DNA of 64,000 nt from CAYUVH01 sp964448135 (GTDB lineage: Bacteria; Verrucomicrobiota; Verrucomicrobiia; Limisphaerales; UBA8199). Shown here piece by piece: positions 16,771 to 25,843 of this stretch (position 1 is the stretch's first letter; each line of letters opens with the position of its first letter). A program made the translations under genes and the position numbers. The stretch is from assembly GCA_964448135.1 (NCBI GenBank), contig CAYUVH010000009.1:62001-126000 (forward strand), in the 5' to 3' direction. Below the pieces are notes generated by a model, which had not been told where the DNA came from, searched no databases, and was given only the letters and a program-made list of their open reading frames with translations.

Positions 16771-18816
16771 ATGCACAGTACTTCCTTTTTACAGGACCTC
16801 GCGGTGGTGATGCTGGTTGCGGCGGTGGTGACAGTAGTGTTCCGCCGCCTGAAGCAACCGGTCGTGCTGGGCTATATCCTGGCGGGGCTCATCATCGGCC
16901 CGCATACGCCTCCCTACGCGCTCATCAAGGATGAGAACACCATCCATATTCTCGCGGAACTGGGCGTAATTCTGCTGATGTTTGCGCTCGGGCTCGAATT
17001 CAGCCTGCGCAAACTCAAGCAAGTCGGCGCGCCGGCCCTGCTCGCGGCGCTGCTGGAAATCCTGGTCATGTGCTGGATCGGCTGGGAAATCGGCCGCATG
17101 TTCGGCTGGAGCGCGATGAACAGCGTCTTCCTTGGCGCGATTCTCTCCATTTCTTCAACGACGATCATCATCAAAACCTTTTCCGAACTCGGCCGCGCCA
17201 AGGAATCCTTCGCGCACCTGGTCTTCGGCATCCTGATCATCGAGGACATTCTCGGCATCGCGATGATCGCCCTGCTGTCGGGCATCGCCATGACCGGCTC
17301 GCTCAGCGTGATGGACCTGGGCCGCACCTTGGGCAAGCTCGGTATTTTTCTGGCCGTCATTCTCGTGGCCGGGTTGATCTTCGTGCCCCGGTTGCTAGGT
17401 TACGTCGGCAAATTTAAGAGCAACGAAATGCTGCTGATCACCTCGCTGGGCCTGTGTTTCGGCACCTCGCTGCTCGCCGAAAAACTGGGCTACAGCGTGG
17501 CGCTGGGCGCGTTCGTCATTGGCGCCGTCATCGCCGAAAGCCGGGAGATACATCGCATCGAGGCGGTGATCGCCCCCGTGCGCGACATGTTCAGCGCGAT
17601 ATTCTTCGTGGCGATCGGGTTGCTGTTCGACCCGCGCGTGCTCCTCGAACATTGGTTTCCCATTCTCATCATCACTGTAGCCGTGCTGGCCGGAAAGATC
17701 TTCTCCTGCTCGCTCGGCGCGCTTGCGGGCGGCAACGATCCCAAAACCTCCCTCCGGGTGGGCATGAGCCTGGCACAGATCGGCGAGTTCTCGTTCATCA
17801 TTGCGGCGCTCGGGCTGAGCCTCAAAGTCACGAGCGACTTCCTCTATCCGATCGCCGTCGCCGTCTCGGCCATCACCACGCTCACGACTCCCTATCTCAT
17901 TCGCAGTTCGGACGCGCTGGGGAATGCGTTCGACCGGCACGCGCCGCCATCACTGGTCAATTACCTCCACCTCTATACCGAATGGGTGGGCCGGCTCGGG
18001 AGCCAGAAACCGGCTGATCCGGTCACGCGCGCGTTGCGCCGGACATTGTGGCAAATGGTCCTGAACGCCATCTTGATCGCCGCGCTGTTTCTCAGCGCGG
18101 CGTACCTGGTGCACCATCCACCGGCAGTTCTGAGCCAATTCGAACTCAGCGCGGAATCACTGGATTCACTGCTCTGGCTGGCGGCGACCATGTTCTCACT
18201 GCCGATGCTGCTGGCCACCTTCCACAAACTTCAGGCGCTCGGCCTCCTGATCGCGGAAATGAAAGTCCCGGAGAAAGCCGCCGGCGAGAAGACCAGTGCC
18301 ATCCGCGCCGTCGTGGCCCAACTGGTCCCGGGCATCGGCCTGGTGGTGATCGGTGTTTATATCATCGCGCTCAGTTCCGCCATCGTGCCGCCGAAGGAAA
18401 TTCTCGTCGCGCTGATCGCCATCCTCGCGGTACTGACGTGGTTGTTCCGTCGTTCGTTCACCCGGTTGTACTCCAAGGCGCAATTCGCCTTGCGCGACAC
18501 GCTGTCCCAGGAACCGGCTCCACATCCCGACCACGCGCCGCATGGCCGGACCCAGGTGCCGCCCGAAGTCGAATTGGAATCGATTGTCGTAACCGATGGT
18601 TCGCCGGCGGCCGGGAAGCGAATCCGTGAGCTGACCTTGCGCACGCGTACCGGAGCGAGCATCGTGAGCGTTAAGCGCAATGGAGATATGATCGTGAATC
18701 CCGACCCCGACGAAGAATTGCAAACGGGAGACCAGGTCTGGCTGATCGGCAGTCCGACGCAGATCGAGTCGGCGTTGGCGGCGCTACAGGCCGGCCAGGC
18801 CTCTGGCGGAGTTTAG
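16771..18816 (+). CDS. CPA2 monovalent cation:proton antiporter with RCK-C domain
   Basis: Membrane transporter of the KefB/YbaL family, 681 residues. About twelve helices span residues 8-380 and further hydrophobic segments lie at about 425-560; a Na/H-exchanger core is visible as PVVLGYILAGLIIGPHTPP and SISSTTIIIKTFSELGR. The C-terminus (about 600-672) is a TrkA-C/RCK-C regulatory domain (GKRIRELTLRTRTGASIVSV). The nucleotide-binding TrkA-N domain of KefB/KefC is missing. Probably controls cytoplasmic pH or potassium. It starts 159 bases after the RND operon and is likely separate. Confidence 0.9.
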   Translation: MHSTSFLQDLAVVMLVAAVVTVVFRRLKQPVVLGYILAGLIIGPHTPPYALIKDENTIHILAELGVILLMFALGLEFSLRKLKQVGAPALLAALLEILVMCWIGWEIGRMFGWSAMNSVFLGAILSISSTTIIIKTFSELGRAKESFAHLVFGILIIEDILGIAMIALLSGIAMTGSLSVMDLGRTLGKLGIFLAVILVAGLIFVPRLLGYVGKFKSNEMLLITSLGLCFGTSLLAEKLGYSVALGAFVIGAVIAESREIHRIEAVIAPVRDMFSAIFFVAIGLLFDPRVLLEHWFPILIITVAVLAGKIFSCSLGALAGGNDPKTSLRVGMSLAQIGEFSFIIAALGLSLKVTSDFLYPIAVAVSAITTLTTPYLIRSSDALGNAFDRHAPPSLVNYLHLYTEWVGRLGSQKPADPVTRALRRTLWQMVLNAILIAALFLSAAYLVHHPPAVLSQFELSAESLDSLLWLAATMFSLPMLLATFHKLQALGLLIAEMKVPEKAAGEKTSAIRAVVAQLVPGIGLVVIGVYIIALSSAIVPPKEILVALIAILAVLTWLFRRSFTRLYSKAQFALRDTLSQEPAPHPDHAPHGRTQVPPEVELESIVVTDGSPAAGKRIRELTLRTRTGASIVSVKRNGDMIVNPDPDEELQTGDQVWLIGSPTQIESALAALQAGQASGGV

Positions 18817-18841
18817 AATCAAGGAAGGAACCGATTGCTGC

Positions 18842-19108
18842 TTAACGTGGCGGAACGGTCCCAAAGTAATTCACTCGATTAAAATAAGGATAATAACCCC
18901 CTCCGGCGTTGCCCGTGTGAGCCACCACCGCGTCGCTTACGTCCCGACCGAAAATGATCCTTGGCGATTTGGCAGCAAGAAAGTGCAGCCGGCAAATCTG
19001 AAACGACGCCAAAAGCACGAGGAATAATCCACAACGCAAACAGATCCGCTTGAAAGTCACAATGAATGGAGTCACTCCGCAGGAGATATGTTCAATCAAT
19101 TCCAGCAA
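18842..19108 (-). CDS. Hypothetical small protein with a hydrophobic segment
   Basis: Up to 88 residues from TTG 19108, or 72 from the in-frame GTG at 19057 (TFKRICLRCGLFLVLLASF). One hydrophobic stretch is followed by a Gly/Tyr/Asn-rich C-terminus. No family recognised. It lies 88 bases downstream of another small unknown gene on the same strand, and may be a remnant or a real exported peptide. Confidence 0.35.
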   Translation of the reverse strand: MLELIEHISCGVTPFIVTFKRICLRCGLFLVLLASFQICRLHFLAAKSPRIIFGRDVSDAVVAHTGNAGGGYYPYFNRVNYFGTVPPR

Positions 19109-19196
19109 TCAAGCACGATTCCCAGCCCCCCCTCAGGAAATCAGGGCTGCGAGTGTTTTTGCCGGCCACGCCGCTATCGAGGTGACTCACTCTTAT

Positions 19197-19595
19197 TCAC
19201 GGTTCACGGTCTACGTCCCAACTCGACCAGCTCTTCGTGGGGCCATAGCATTCAGAATAATTGTCCATGATCGCAAAATCATTCTGAATCCGAAAACCGA
19301 ATGCTCCATCCCGGACAAAGTAAAAATCTTGCGTGCGGATGAGGGACGGCACGTGCCAGCCAGCCCACCAACGGGGATCGGCCCGTTCTGGATAGTGACC
19401 GGTTGCTGCTCGTGCTTTCTCGATTTGCGGAATCAAAGATTCACAAAACGACCTGGCTGCATATTCGTCCCGCCATACAATTGCCTCGCATCCACCAATT
19501 AGCAAAACTGGCACTAAAGCTATTCCAAGACCAATTACCAAGAATATCTTCCAAACCGGTGTGGGCGCTGCCGGGCTCTGAGGCGTTTGGTTCAT
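19197..19595 (-). CDS. Hypothetical membrane-anchored protein
   Basis: 132 residues from ATG 19595 (MNQTPQSPAAPTPVWK). One membrane segment (about 14-36, IFLVIGLGIALVPVLLIGG) precedes a soluble domain with three Cys and many aromatic residues (RADPRWWAGWHVPS, YFVRDGAFGFRI). Pattern IPQIEKARAATGHYP resembles the start of type-II-secretion pseudopilin-like or housekeeping DUFs, where a helix is followed by G-x-Y-P, but no family is asserted. An in-frame ATG at 19640 would add 15 residues before the same start. Confidence 0.6.
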   Translation of the reverse strand: MNQTPQSPAAPTPVWKIFLVIGLGIALVPVLLIGGCEAIVWRDEYAARSFCESLIPQIEKARAATGHYPERADPRWWAGWHVPSLIRTQDFYFVRDGAFGFRIQNDFAIMDNYSECYGPTKSWSSWDVDREP

Positions 19596-19738
19596 TTCGG
19601 GCTGGCATCTGATAATAATCGGATGAGGTCGGGTGTCCAAGGCTATCGCGAGCTCGCCAGTCGCGCACGGCCATTCTTAATCGCGCGTATTCCTAGGGAC
19701 CTATTTGTCTTTTCAAACCAGCAAAGACCCTGTCCGTA

Positions 19739-22234
19739 CTATGGCCTGGTCACCTGCACCCGCAAAAACCTCCGCCCCATTCCCTGCGCCGGATGGTTGT
19801 CGCTCACCGTTACGGTTTCGGTCGGTGATCCGACCCGCGAGATTTCGGTGGCCTGCGAGGTCATGACCACGTTCGTTCCGGAGTAACTCGCGATGTCGCT
19901 CCAGTTGATCACATCCATCGAAGCTTGCACGTGATAAGTGACCCCCTGCTCCGCCGGACGCCGTGTAAAAGAAACTCGCAGGTGGTTCGTACCCTGAATT
20001 GCCCCAACGCCCACCTGCGAGAAATTGTTCGACTTCCAATAATTCAATAGCTGGATCAATGCCAACGGCGTATTTGTCGGAGTTGCGTGATTCGCCTGGT
20101 CCACGGTGTTGATGCCATGACAGCTCGTGCACGTGCGGACCTCGCCAGCCGCGAAGGTCAGCCAGTAACGCTCACGCACGACCCCGGCGTTGTTCGTGTC
20201 GGTGAGCTGCCAGGTCAGCGCTCGGCGTGCGGGCACGATCGCGGCCATCGAACCATCCGGGCCCAGCAAGGTGCTGGCCAGCGGCGCGCCCGGCGGATTG
20301 TCCACGGCGGGATCGTGAAGATGCTGCGCGATGACGCGGCGGCCCGCGCGGGGAGAATTGGTGTTCCCATAGTTCAGGCTGCGCAATTGGTCGGCCTGAA
20401 AAATCTGGAGCGCGGCAATATCGTAGACTTTGCCCGCCTTGCCGACGGTCTGGTGATTCGTTCCGGCAATACGCAGATTGAACGGCTGCAATTGGTCCGC
20501 CCGATCACGGGTGGTCACGTCGCGGCTGACAATCAACGCCAGCTCGTGTGCGCGGAGATAGCTTTGAAACGCGGTGAGGTCCACGTTGGCCGCGGCGAAG
20601 GCGGCCAGTTCGGGAGCGGCGACGGATTCGCGCATGCTGGCCGTCCGGGCGCGGGCCACGACTTCGACGGGATCGAACTCCCACAGAAGATTCGTCTGCG
20701 TGACGAGGTAATCCGGGCTCCACCAACTCGCGCTATTCGTCAGGCCGCCGGTCAAGGGCTGGCCGGGAGCATAAAAGCCGTTGGTGAATTGCAGGAGCTT
20801 CAGACGGAAGTCGTAGCGCGAAGCCGGATAATTCGCGGTGCCGCCGCTGCCTTCGTAGAGCGCGTAAGCCGTATGCGAGGCGATCATGTAGCCGTCCGTG
20901 GTGCGCAGCGGCGTGCGGTAAAAACCCGTGTGATCGGCGGGAATGCTGTTGGAATTCTGCGCGTAAACGTGCGTGGACCGCGGTGTGAGATAGGTGACCC
21001 GCATGGAGGAGGCGTTGACGTTTGTTGCGCCAGTGAGGCTGATCAACTGCCCGCCGCAGTGCGTGCCGAACTCGGGCGCATCAATGCCGTAGAAGAGACC
21101 CGGCGTCGCGGGGTCTTCGGTGACGTGCAGAAAATTATCAATGGTGTTGGTGTTGTAATGATTTCCGAAATAGTAGAGGTCCTGCAGGTTGGCGTCGTTG
21201 GTGAACGACCGGTTGGCGTAGCTGCCACCGAGTTCGTGCCGGCCCACGTGATTAAGCGTTTCCTCTCCCGTGCCGTCTTCGTTGATCATCCAAGGGAAAA
21301 ACTGGTTGAAGACGTGGCCGTTCACATTCATGCCGGCCAGCAGGTCATCACGACCAGAACGCGGTTCGGGAAAGACTTCGGTCTGGTTCGTCGTCGCGAA
21401 AGAGTTGGTAGATTCGTCGCTCCAATTGAACGTGCCATAGACCACCTTATTGCCCTCCGCGTCCGTGTCCGCCTGCTGATCGCGCTGGAGATGGTCCCAG
21501 CGCGCAAACACCACGCGACCGCCGCTGTCAAGGATCGGCGAAAAAGCGCCGCTCGGCGCATGGTTCAACATGAACAGATCACCCGTCGCCGGATTGAGAC
21601 TCCAGAGACCAGTCACCGTCGGCTGCTCTTCATACTCGTCCAATTGCGGATAGAGATTCGCCTGGCCGTTCCGCGGGCGATCGCTGGTGAAGATGATCCG
21701 GTCATCCGTGCCATAGATCGGCGAGATGTTGTTATAATTGGTCGGTTGATTCGTGACCTTGGTAATCACCGGCGTGGACCCCGGCGTCGCGAAGTTCGTG
21801 ATTTCGTAAATTTGCCAATAACGAACCGTGGCGTAATCGAACTGCGCTTTCGGCGCCCCCACCACCATGCTGAACACCGCCTTCTTCCCCGACCAATGAA
21901 CGGAAGGCTGCCGCACGGCGATGCCGTTGGTATGTTGCGCGCCGTACCTGCCATACCCGGCCGCACGAGTTAGATTGGTAATGCTGCCGTCCGGATAGCG
22001 AATATACAAATCGCCGCCCCGGCCGCAGGAATCCGGGCTCGCCCGGTGATTGCCAAACACGGATGCGATCGTCGCAAAATCGCCGGGGATCTGGACCTGC
22101 GTGGCGAAGAGGATGGCGTTCGTCGGTCCGGCGGCGATGGCCGAGATCGCCCCCAGCGCAATCAAAAGGATCGCGCAGCCGAGGAGGCGGCCTGGGGAAA
22201 TTCGGTTTTGCAACACCGCGGGCGACAATCTCAC
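19739..22234 (-). CDS. HzsA-like exported protein with one c-type haem site
   Basis: 831 residues from GTG 22234 with an N-terminal hydrophobic signal (GCAILLIALGAISAIAAG). The middle resembles PD40/TolB propeller strands (ISPIYGTDDRIIFTSDRPRN, SGAFSPILDSGGRVVFARWD), the pattern of the hydrazine synthase alpha-subunit-like family common in PVC bacteria. A single haem c motif C702-T-S-C-H706 lies near the C-terminus (EVRTCTSCHGIN). The protein ends with a module (TYHVQASMDVINWSD to RRFLRVQVTRP) shared with three other giant proteins in the window. Family membership is from recall; no hydrazine chemistry is implied. No neighbouring electron-transfer genes. Confidence 0.72.
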   Translation of the reverse strand: MRLSPAVLQNRISPGRLLGCAILLIALGAISAIAAGPTNAILFATQVQIPGDFATIASVFGNHRASPDSCGRGGDLYIRYPDGSITNLTRAAGYGRYGAQHTNGIAVRQPSVHWSGKKAVFSMVVGAPKAQFDYATVRYWQIYEITNFATPGSTPVITKVTNQPTNYNNISPIYGTDDRIIFTSDRPRNGQANLYPQLDEYEEQPTVTGLWSLNPATGDLFMLNHAPSGAFSPILDSGGRVVFARWDHLQRDQQADTDAEGNKVVYGTFNWSDESTNSFATTNQTEVFPEPRSGRDDLLAGMNVNGHVFNQFFPWMINEDGTGEETLNHVGRHELGGSYANRSFTNDANLQDLYYFGNHYNTNTIDNFLHVTEDPATPGLFYGIDAPEFGTHCGGQLISLTGATNVNASSMRVTYLTPRSTHVYAQNSNSIPADHTGFYRTPLRTTDGYMIASHTAYALYEGSGGTANYPASRYDFRLKLLQFTNGFYAPGQPLTGGLTNSASWWSPDYLVTQTNLLWEFDPVEVVARARTASMRESVAAPELAAFAAANVDLTAFQSYLRAHELALIVSRDVTTRDRADQLQPFNLRIAGTNHQTVGKAGKVYDIAALQIFQADQLRSLNYGNTNSPRAGRRVIAQHLHDPAVDNPPGAPLASTLLGPDGSMAAIVPARRALTWQLTDTNNAGVVRERYWLTFAAGEVRTCTSCHGINTVDQANHATPTNTPLALIQLLNYWKSNNFSQVGVGAIQGTNHLRVSFTRRPAEQGVTYHVQASMDVINWSDIASYSGTNVVMTSQATEISRVGSPTETVTVSDNHPAQGMGRRFLRVQVTRP

Positions 22235-22324
22235 TTAAATCGCCTCCTTCGCCGACAGGTTCGACATGCGCCCACCCTGCCACACCGCCACCACGCACCC
22301 AATACGCCGTCCGGCGTATCCGGA

Positions 22325-22894
22325 CTACTTCTCCTCGATGGTCCGTTCCTGCGGCTCCTTCGTCGCTTTCTTCGGCGGCGGCACCGGCTCCGCGTCCTTG
22401 TCCTTGATATTCCATTTTTGCCCCAGGCGGACAACCACCTGCTCGAGCATTTCCTGGTAATCACTGGCGTGCTTGTTGACCCGGATTTCCTTTTGGAAGA
22501 ACGGATCGTCGTGCTCCTGCACCATGAAGACGTCGCAATCCAGGAGCACTTCGGTGTCGTCGAGATCGCGCTGGTGAATCTTCACCCGCTCCCACACCGC
22601 GCCGGTCAGCCAGTCGCCATAGACCAACGAGTTCATGAAATTACTGCGCCGCTCGTAAACCAGGAGCTCCGCGTCGGTGTCCCCCTTGTCATAGCCCGCC
22701 CGAATAAAAACCCATTTCACCGCCGCCTCGATTCTTTCCGGCGATTGATTGGTCACCACCACCGCCGCCAGCCGGCGGGAGCCCAGCTTTTCGGGCTTGG
22801 AAGTCGAGCAGCCCGCCACCAGCCATAAAGCCGCCAGGGCCAAAACGGGCGTGACACGCGCAAGCCACCGATGAATCCGCTGGGCATGAATCAT
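22325..22894 (-). CDS. Lipoprotein of unknown function
   Basis: 189 residues from ATG 22894. The signal peptide ends at lipobox V-A-G-C29 followed by STSKP, so it is lipid-anchored. The mature part is soluble, charged, and resembles small periplasmic proteins with a two-strand/helix pattern (RLAAVVVTNQSPERIEAAVK, YERRSNFMNSLVYGDWLTGA); it ends in a Pro/Lys/Glu-rich tail. 90 bases upstream of the HzsA-like gene on the same strand. Function unknown. Confidence 0.7.
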   Translation of the reverse strand: MIHAQRIHRWLARVTPVLALAALWLVAGCSTSKPEKLGSRRLAAVVVTNQSPERIEAAVKWVFIRAGYDKGDTDAELLVYERRSNFMNSLVYGDWLTGAVWERVKIHQRDLDDTEVLLDCDVFMVQEHDDPFFQKEIRVNKHASDYQEMLEQVVVRLGQKWNIKDKDAEPVPPPKKATKEPQERTIEEK

Positions 22895-22952
22895 AAATCG
22901 CTGATTGCAGGTTGGCTTTGGGCTCGTGGAAGTCAAGATTGCATACGGTAAG

Positions 22953-23064
22953 ATCCCGCCGGGACGACCGCGACCGCAAGTCCGCGAGAGGCAGGGCGCC
23001 CCGCTCCGTGGAGAGGCGGTGGCGCGCCTGCGTCGCATGTGCGGCGCGATCGTCCGGGCGGGAT
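22953..23064. repeat. Inverted-repeat element between divergent genes
   Basis: Arms 22953-22974 (ATCCCGCCGGGACGACCG...) and 23043-23064 (...CGATCGTCCGGGCGGGAT) are complementary at 19 of 22 positions, separated by 68 bases. The element sits between the divergent starts of the lipoprotein (22894) and the ASH-type protein (23150), so it is not a terminator. Confidence 0.65.
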
Positions 23065-23149
23065 TCCCCATCCCGCGGACGTATTCCTGCCTTTACAAAC
23101 CCCGCCGTCGCTGCAAAGTTGTGCATCGAGTTCGAATTTCTTCAGTCCC

Positions 23150-23590
23150 ATGAAAACTCTTGCTGCTTTGACTCTGGCCGGATTGATGCTTGCGGGATTT
23201 TCTTCCAGCGCTTCCGCCGCCGTCGGCGCCATTATTTTCGTCCAACCCACGGAGCTGGATTTTGGGAAAGTCCCCCTCAAAATCTGGGTCACCAACGCCA
23301 TCACCATCGAGAATCTCGGCGACGCCCCCCTCGTGGGGAAGGCCACCGTGGCGGAGCCTTTCAAAATCATTTCCGGCGCCGAATACCGCGTGAACCGGCA
23401 GCAAAGCCACGTCATCCGGATTGCCTACACCCCCACCGGTAACCAGACCGACAAACAGACCATGACGCTGACCGGCAGCGGCAAGTGCAGCGCCACCCTG
23501 CTCGGCCATCTTTCAAACCAATCGGCGCCCGTCCCCAAACCGGTGACCAAGCCCGCCCCCGCCAAGACCTACTCGGACAAGTTCAACTAG
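23150..23590 (+). CDS. Exported ASH/choice-of-anchor-D type protein
   Basis: 146 residues from ATG 23150. Signal peptide MKTLAALTLAGLMLAGFSSS with cleavage near residue 23. The mature domain is one immunoglobulin-like ASH repeat: an initial strand with P-x-x-L-D-F-G-K-V, then TNAITIENLGDAPLVGKATV and the closing HVIRIAYTPTGN.TDKQTMTLTGSG. It ends in a Pro/Lys linker. Function unknown; such domains usually bind other proteins in the envelope. Confidence 0.72.
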   Translation: MKTLAALTLAGLMLAGFSSSASAAVGAIIFVQPTELDFGKVPLKIWVTNAITIENLGDAPLVGKATVAEPFKIISGAEYRVNRQQSHVIRIAYTPTGNQTDKQTMTLTGSGKCSATLLGHLSNQSAPVPKPVTKPAPAKTYSDKFN

Positions 23591-23650
23591 GCGAAGCGGA
23601 AGGAGTTGCCTCTCTAGTTGTCGCCGCCGGTTAAGATTCTCCGCCGGACC

Positions 23651-23754
23651 GCGGCTGTCCCCAGCCGCAGCGCGCACAAATTGGCATGTGGCAAACGAAT
23701 CGGTACGAACGCGCTCTACAAAACCCTACCCGCTGCGGCTGAGGCCAGCCGCGC
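23651..23754. repeat. Nested inverted repeat (GCGGCTG family)
   Basis: Left arm from 23651 (GCGGCTGTCCCCAGCCGCAG) and right arm 23731-23754 (CGCTGCGGCTGAGGCCAGCC...) pair over about 22 positions with two mismatches. Each arm itself contains a small hairpin (GCGGCTG with CAGCCGC). It lies between the convergent ends of the ASH protein and acpH. Confidence 0.7.
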
Positions 23755-23760
23755 TCCGCT

Positions 23761-24372
23761 TCAAATACCCCGCGCCAGTTTTGCCGCCCCAGCCGCCGCC
23801 CTTCCCGACTCCACCTGCGCAATCAGCGCAGGAAAAAACTCCGTAAAATCGTCCAGTAACCCGTCATAATTCGCTCGTAACACGCCGACCGCCTCCGCCA
23901 GCTTCACCGGCCGCCGCATTCGCATCTCAATTCTTCGCAGGGCGGTCTCGACGCCTTCTACCGTCTGGTACGAGCACAGCCAGTTATCCGCCCTCATCCG
24001 GCGGAAGCCCGCCAGAACATTCGGTGAAAGCCTCTCTCCCAAAGTCTCCACCGACTGATAAAACTCCTGCGCAAAATCCTCCAATCTCACCGGTGAGTAA
24101 CGCTCCCACCCCACCGCCAGCAAATGATCGTACACGACATCCACGACGATACCGCCAACGCGCCGGTAATCCGACCCCAGCCGCGCGATGCTCCGGCGCA
24201 CCACCGGGTGCGCATCCGTAAACGCATCAATCAACCGGTGGCACTGGATGCCTTCTGAAAATTCCGCGGGCATGGCGCGCAGTTCCCCGGCCGGCAAAAT
24301 ATCCGGCAGCAAATTCCCGATCCGATACTCCGCGGTGGGCTCGGAAAGATAGAGATGTGCCAGCCAGTTCAC
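23761..24372 (-). CDS. acpH: Acyl-carrier-protein phosphodiesterase
   Basis: AcpH-family (DUF479) hydrolase that removes the phosphopantetheine arm from holo-ACP; 203 residues. Begins MNWLAHLYLSEPTAEYRIGN, continues with GNLLPDIL, and has the HD-like metal motif in FSEGIQCHRLIDAFTDAHPV followed by VDVVYDHLLA, both diagnostic. Length matches the 190-200 norm. The pgk gene is divergent, 191 bases away. Confidence 0.88.
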   Translation of the reverse strand: MNWLAHLYLSEPTAEYRIGNLLPDILPAGELRAMPAEFSEGIQCHRLIDAFTDAHPVVRRSIARLGSDYRRVGGIVVDVVYDHLLAVGWERYSPVRLEDFAQEFYQSVETLGERLSPNVLAGFRRMRADNWLCSYQTVEGVETALRRIEMRMRRPVKLAEAVGVLRANYDGLLDDFTEFFPALIAQVESGRAAAGAAKLARGI

Positions 24373-24505
24373 GCTTTCCGCATATTAATGTCTGGGCACG
24401 CGCAAAGCGAATATCCAAACACTCCAGGTCGAGGGCTCGCACGACGGCAAACAATTTTGGAGCGGAATTCAACAAATTCGAGTGAGCGGATGGCGGCGAT
24501 TGGTT

Positions 24506-24533
24506 TTGACTTCTGGGCGCGGAGTTCTACTCT
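24506..24533 (+). promoter_or_regulatory. Predicted sigma-70 promoter of pgk operon
   Basis: TTGACT (24506-24511) and TACTCT (24528-24533) separated by 16 bases, about 30 bases before the pgk ATG. Read by eye; the -10 match is only partial. Confidence 0.5.
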
Positions 24534-24548
24534 GTGCGACTCCGGTTC

Positions 24549-24554
24549 AGGAGA
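24549..24554 (+). promoter_or_regulatory. Ribosome-binding site of pgk
   Basis: AGGAGA, 9 bases before ATG 24564. This decides for 24564 over the upstream in-frame TGTGCGACTCCG region, and is one of the clearest Shine-Dalgarno sites in the window; many genes here lack one. Confidence 0.7.
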
Positions 24555-24563
24555 CCCAACTCA

Positions 24564-25820
24564 ATGGCTAAACTGACGGTTAAAGATCTTACGGTGCGCG
24601 GCAAAAAAGTGTTTGTCCGCGTGGATTACAACGTACCGCTCGTCGAAAAAGACGGGCAAATGGTGGTGTCTGATGCCACCCGCATCCAGGAAACCCTGCC
24701 CACCCTCCGTCTGCTCTGCGAGCAGGGCGCGAAGGTGATCCTGGCCGCGCATCTCGGCCGCCCCAAGGGCAAGCGCGAGGCGACCATGTCGTTGCGCCCC
24801 GTCGCCGCCAAGCTGGCCGACCTGCTCGGCCGTCCCGTGGCGTTCGTGGACGAATGTGTCGGCGAGAAGGTCGAAAAGACCGTCGGCCTCCTGCAGCCCG
24901 GCGACGTCGTGCTGCTGGAAAACCTGCGCTACCACGCCCAGGAAGAGGCCAATGATCCCGCCTTCGCTGCGCAGCTCGCCAAAGTCGCCGACGTGTACGT
25001 GAACGACGCTTTCGGCGCGGCCCATCGCGCGCACGCCTCGACCGAAGGACTGCCGAAACTGATCACCCAGCGCGGCGGCCAGGCTGCAGCCGGATTGCTG
25101 ATGGAGCGCGAACTGAAATTTCTCGGCGACGAATTGGAAAACCCCGCCCACCCGTTCGTGGTGATTCTCGGCGGCGCGAAAGTCTCGGACAAAATCCTGG
25201 TGATTGATCGCCTCTTGGAAAAAGCGGACACCATTCTCATCGGCGGCGCAATGGCTTATACTTTCATGCTGGCGCAGGGCAAGAAGGTCGGCAAATCACT
25301 GGTGGAACCCGACAAGACCGACGTCGCCAAGGCCGCCCTCGCCAAGGCGAAGCAGCGCAACGTCAAGTTTCTGCTCCCCACGGACAACATCATCGCCACT
25401 GCGGTCAAAACCGACCGCGTGGACAAAAAGGGCCGGCCCGTCATGGAGTTTCAAAATCCGCGGGTCAATGCGGGGGACAATATCCCGGACGAGGCCGAAG
25501 GTTTCGACATCGGCCCGGCCAGCGCCAAAACTTTCAGCGACGAAGTCCGCGGGGCGAAAACCATTTTGTGGAACGGCCCGATGGGCATGTTTGAAGACGC
25601 GCGTTTTGCCGAAGGCACAAACACGGTCGCGCGCGCGGTGGCCGAGACCACGGAGAAAAACGGCGCCAAGAGCATCATCGGCGGCGGCGACAGCGTAAAG
25701 GCATTGAACCAGGCCAAGCTCGGCTCGAAGGTAACCTTCATGAGCACCGGCGGCGGCGCGAGCCTGGAATTTTTGGAGGGCAAGGAATTGCCCGGTGTGG
25801 CCGCTCTATCGAACAAGTAA
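24564..25820 (+). CDS. pgk: Phosphoglycerate kinase
   Basis: Glycolytic enzyme making ATP from 1,3-bisphosphoglycerate; 418 residues. N-terminal substrate site VFVRVDYNVPL and HLGRPKG; LENLRYHAQEE; NDAFGAAHRAHAST; hinge and nucleotide site VILGGAKVSDKILVI and NGPMGMFE, ending IIGGGDSVKALNQ and STGGGASLEFLEGKELPGV. Canonical throughout. First gene of pgk-tpiA-secG; the upstream gap gene is not in the window. Confidence 0.97.
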   Translation: MAKLTVKDLTVRGKKVFVRVDYNVPLVEKDGQMVVSDATRIQETLPTLRLLCEQGAKVILAAHLGRPKGKREATMSLRPVAAKLADLLGRPVAFVDECVGEKVEKTVGLLQPGDVVLLENLRYHAQEEANDPAFAAQLAKVADVYVNDAFGAAHRAHASTEGLPKLITQRGGQAAAGLLMERELKFLGDELENPAHPFVVILGGAKVSDKILVIDRLLEKADTILIGGAMAYTFMLAQGKKVGKSLVEPDKTDVAKAALAKAKQRNVKFLLPTDNIIATAVKTDRVDKKGRPVMEFQNPRVNAGDNIPDEAEGFDIGPASAKTFSDEVRGAKTILWNGPMGMFEDARFAEGTNTVARAVAETTEKNGAKSIIGGGDSVKALNQAKLGSKVTFMSTGGGASLEFLEGKELPGVAALSNK

Positions 25821-25843
25821 AGCAATTCACAGTATTCACAGAG

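Noticed and set aside
20087..21973. 628-residue open frame on the plus strand opposite the HzsA-like gene
   Set aside because: Low-complexity Arg/Val/Gly-rich composition, no motif, and exact overlap with a real gene; an antisense by-product of GC-rich codon bias.
19739..22234. Hydrazine synthesis capacity
   Set aside because: Only one HzsA-like gene with one haem site, no partner subunits; similarity alone does not support the pathway.
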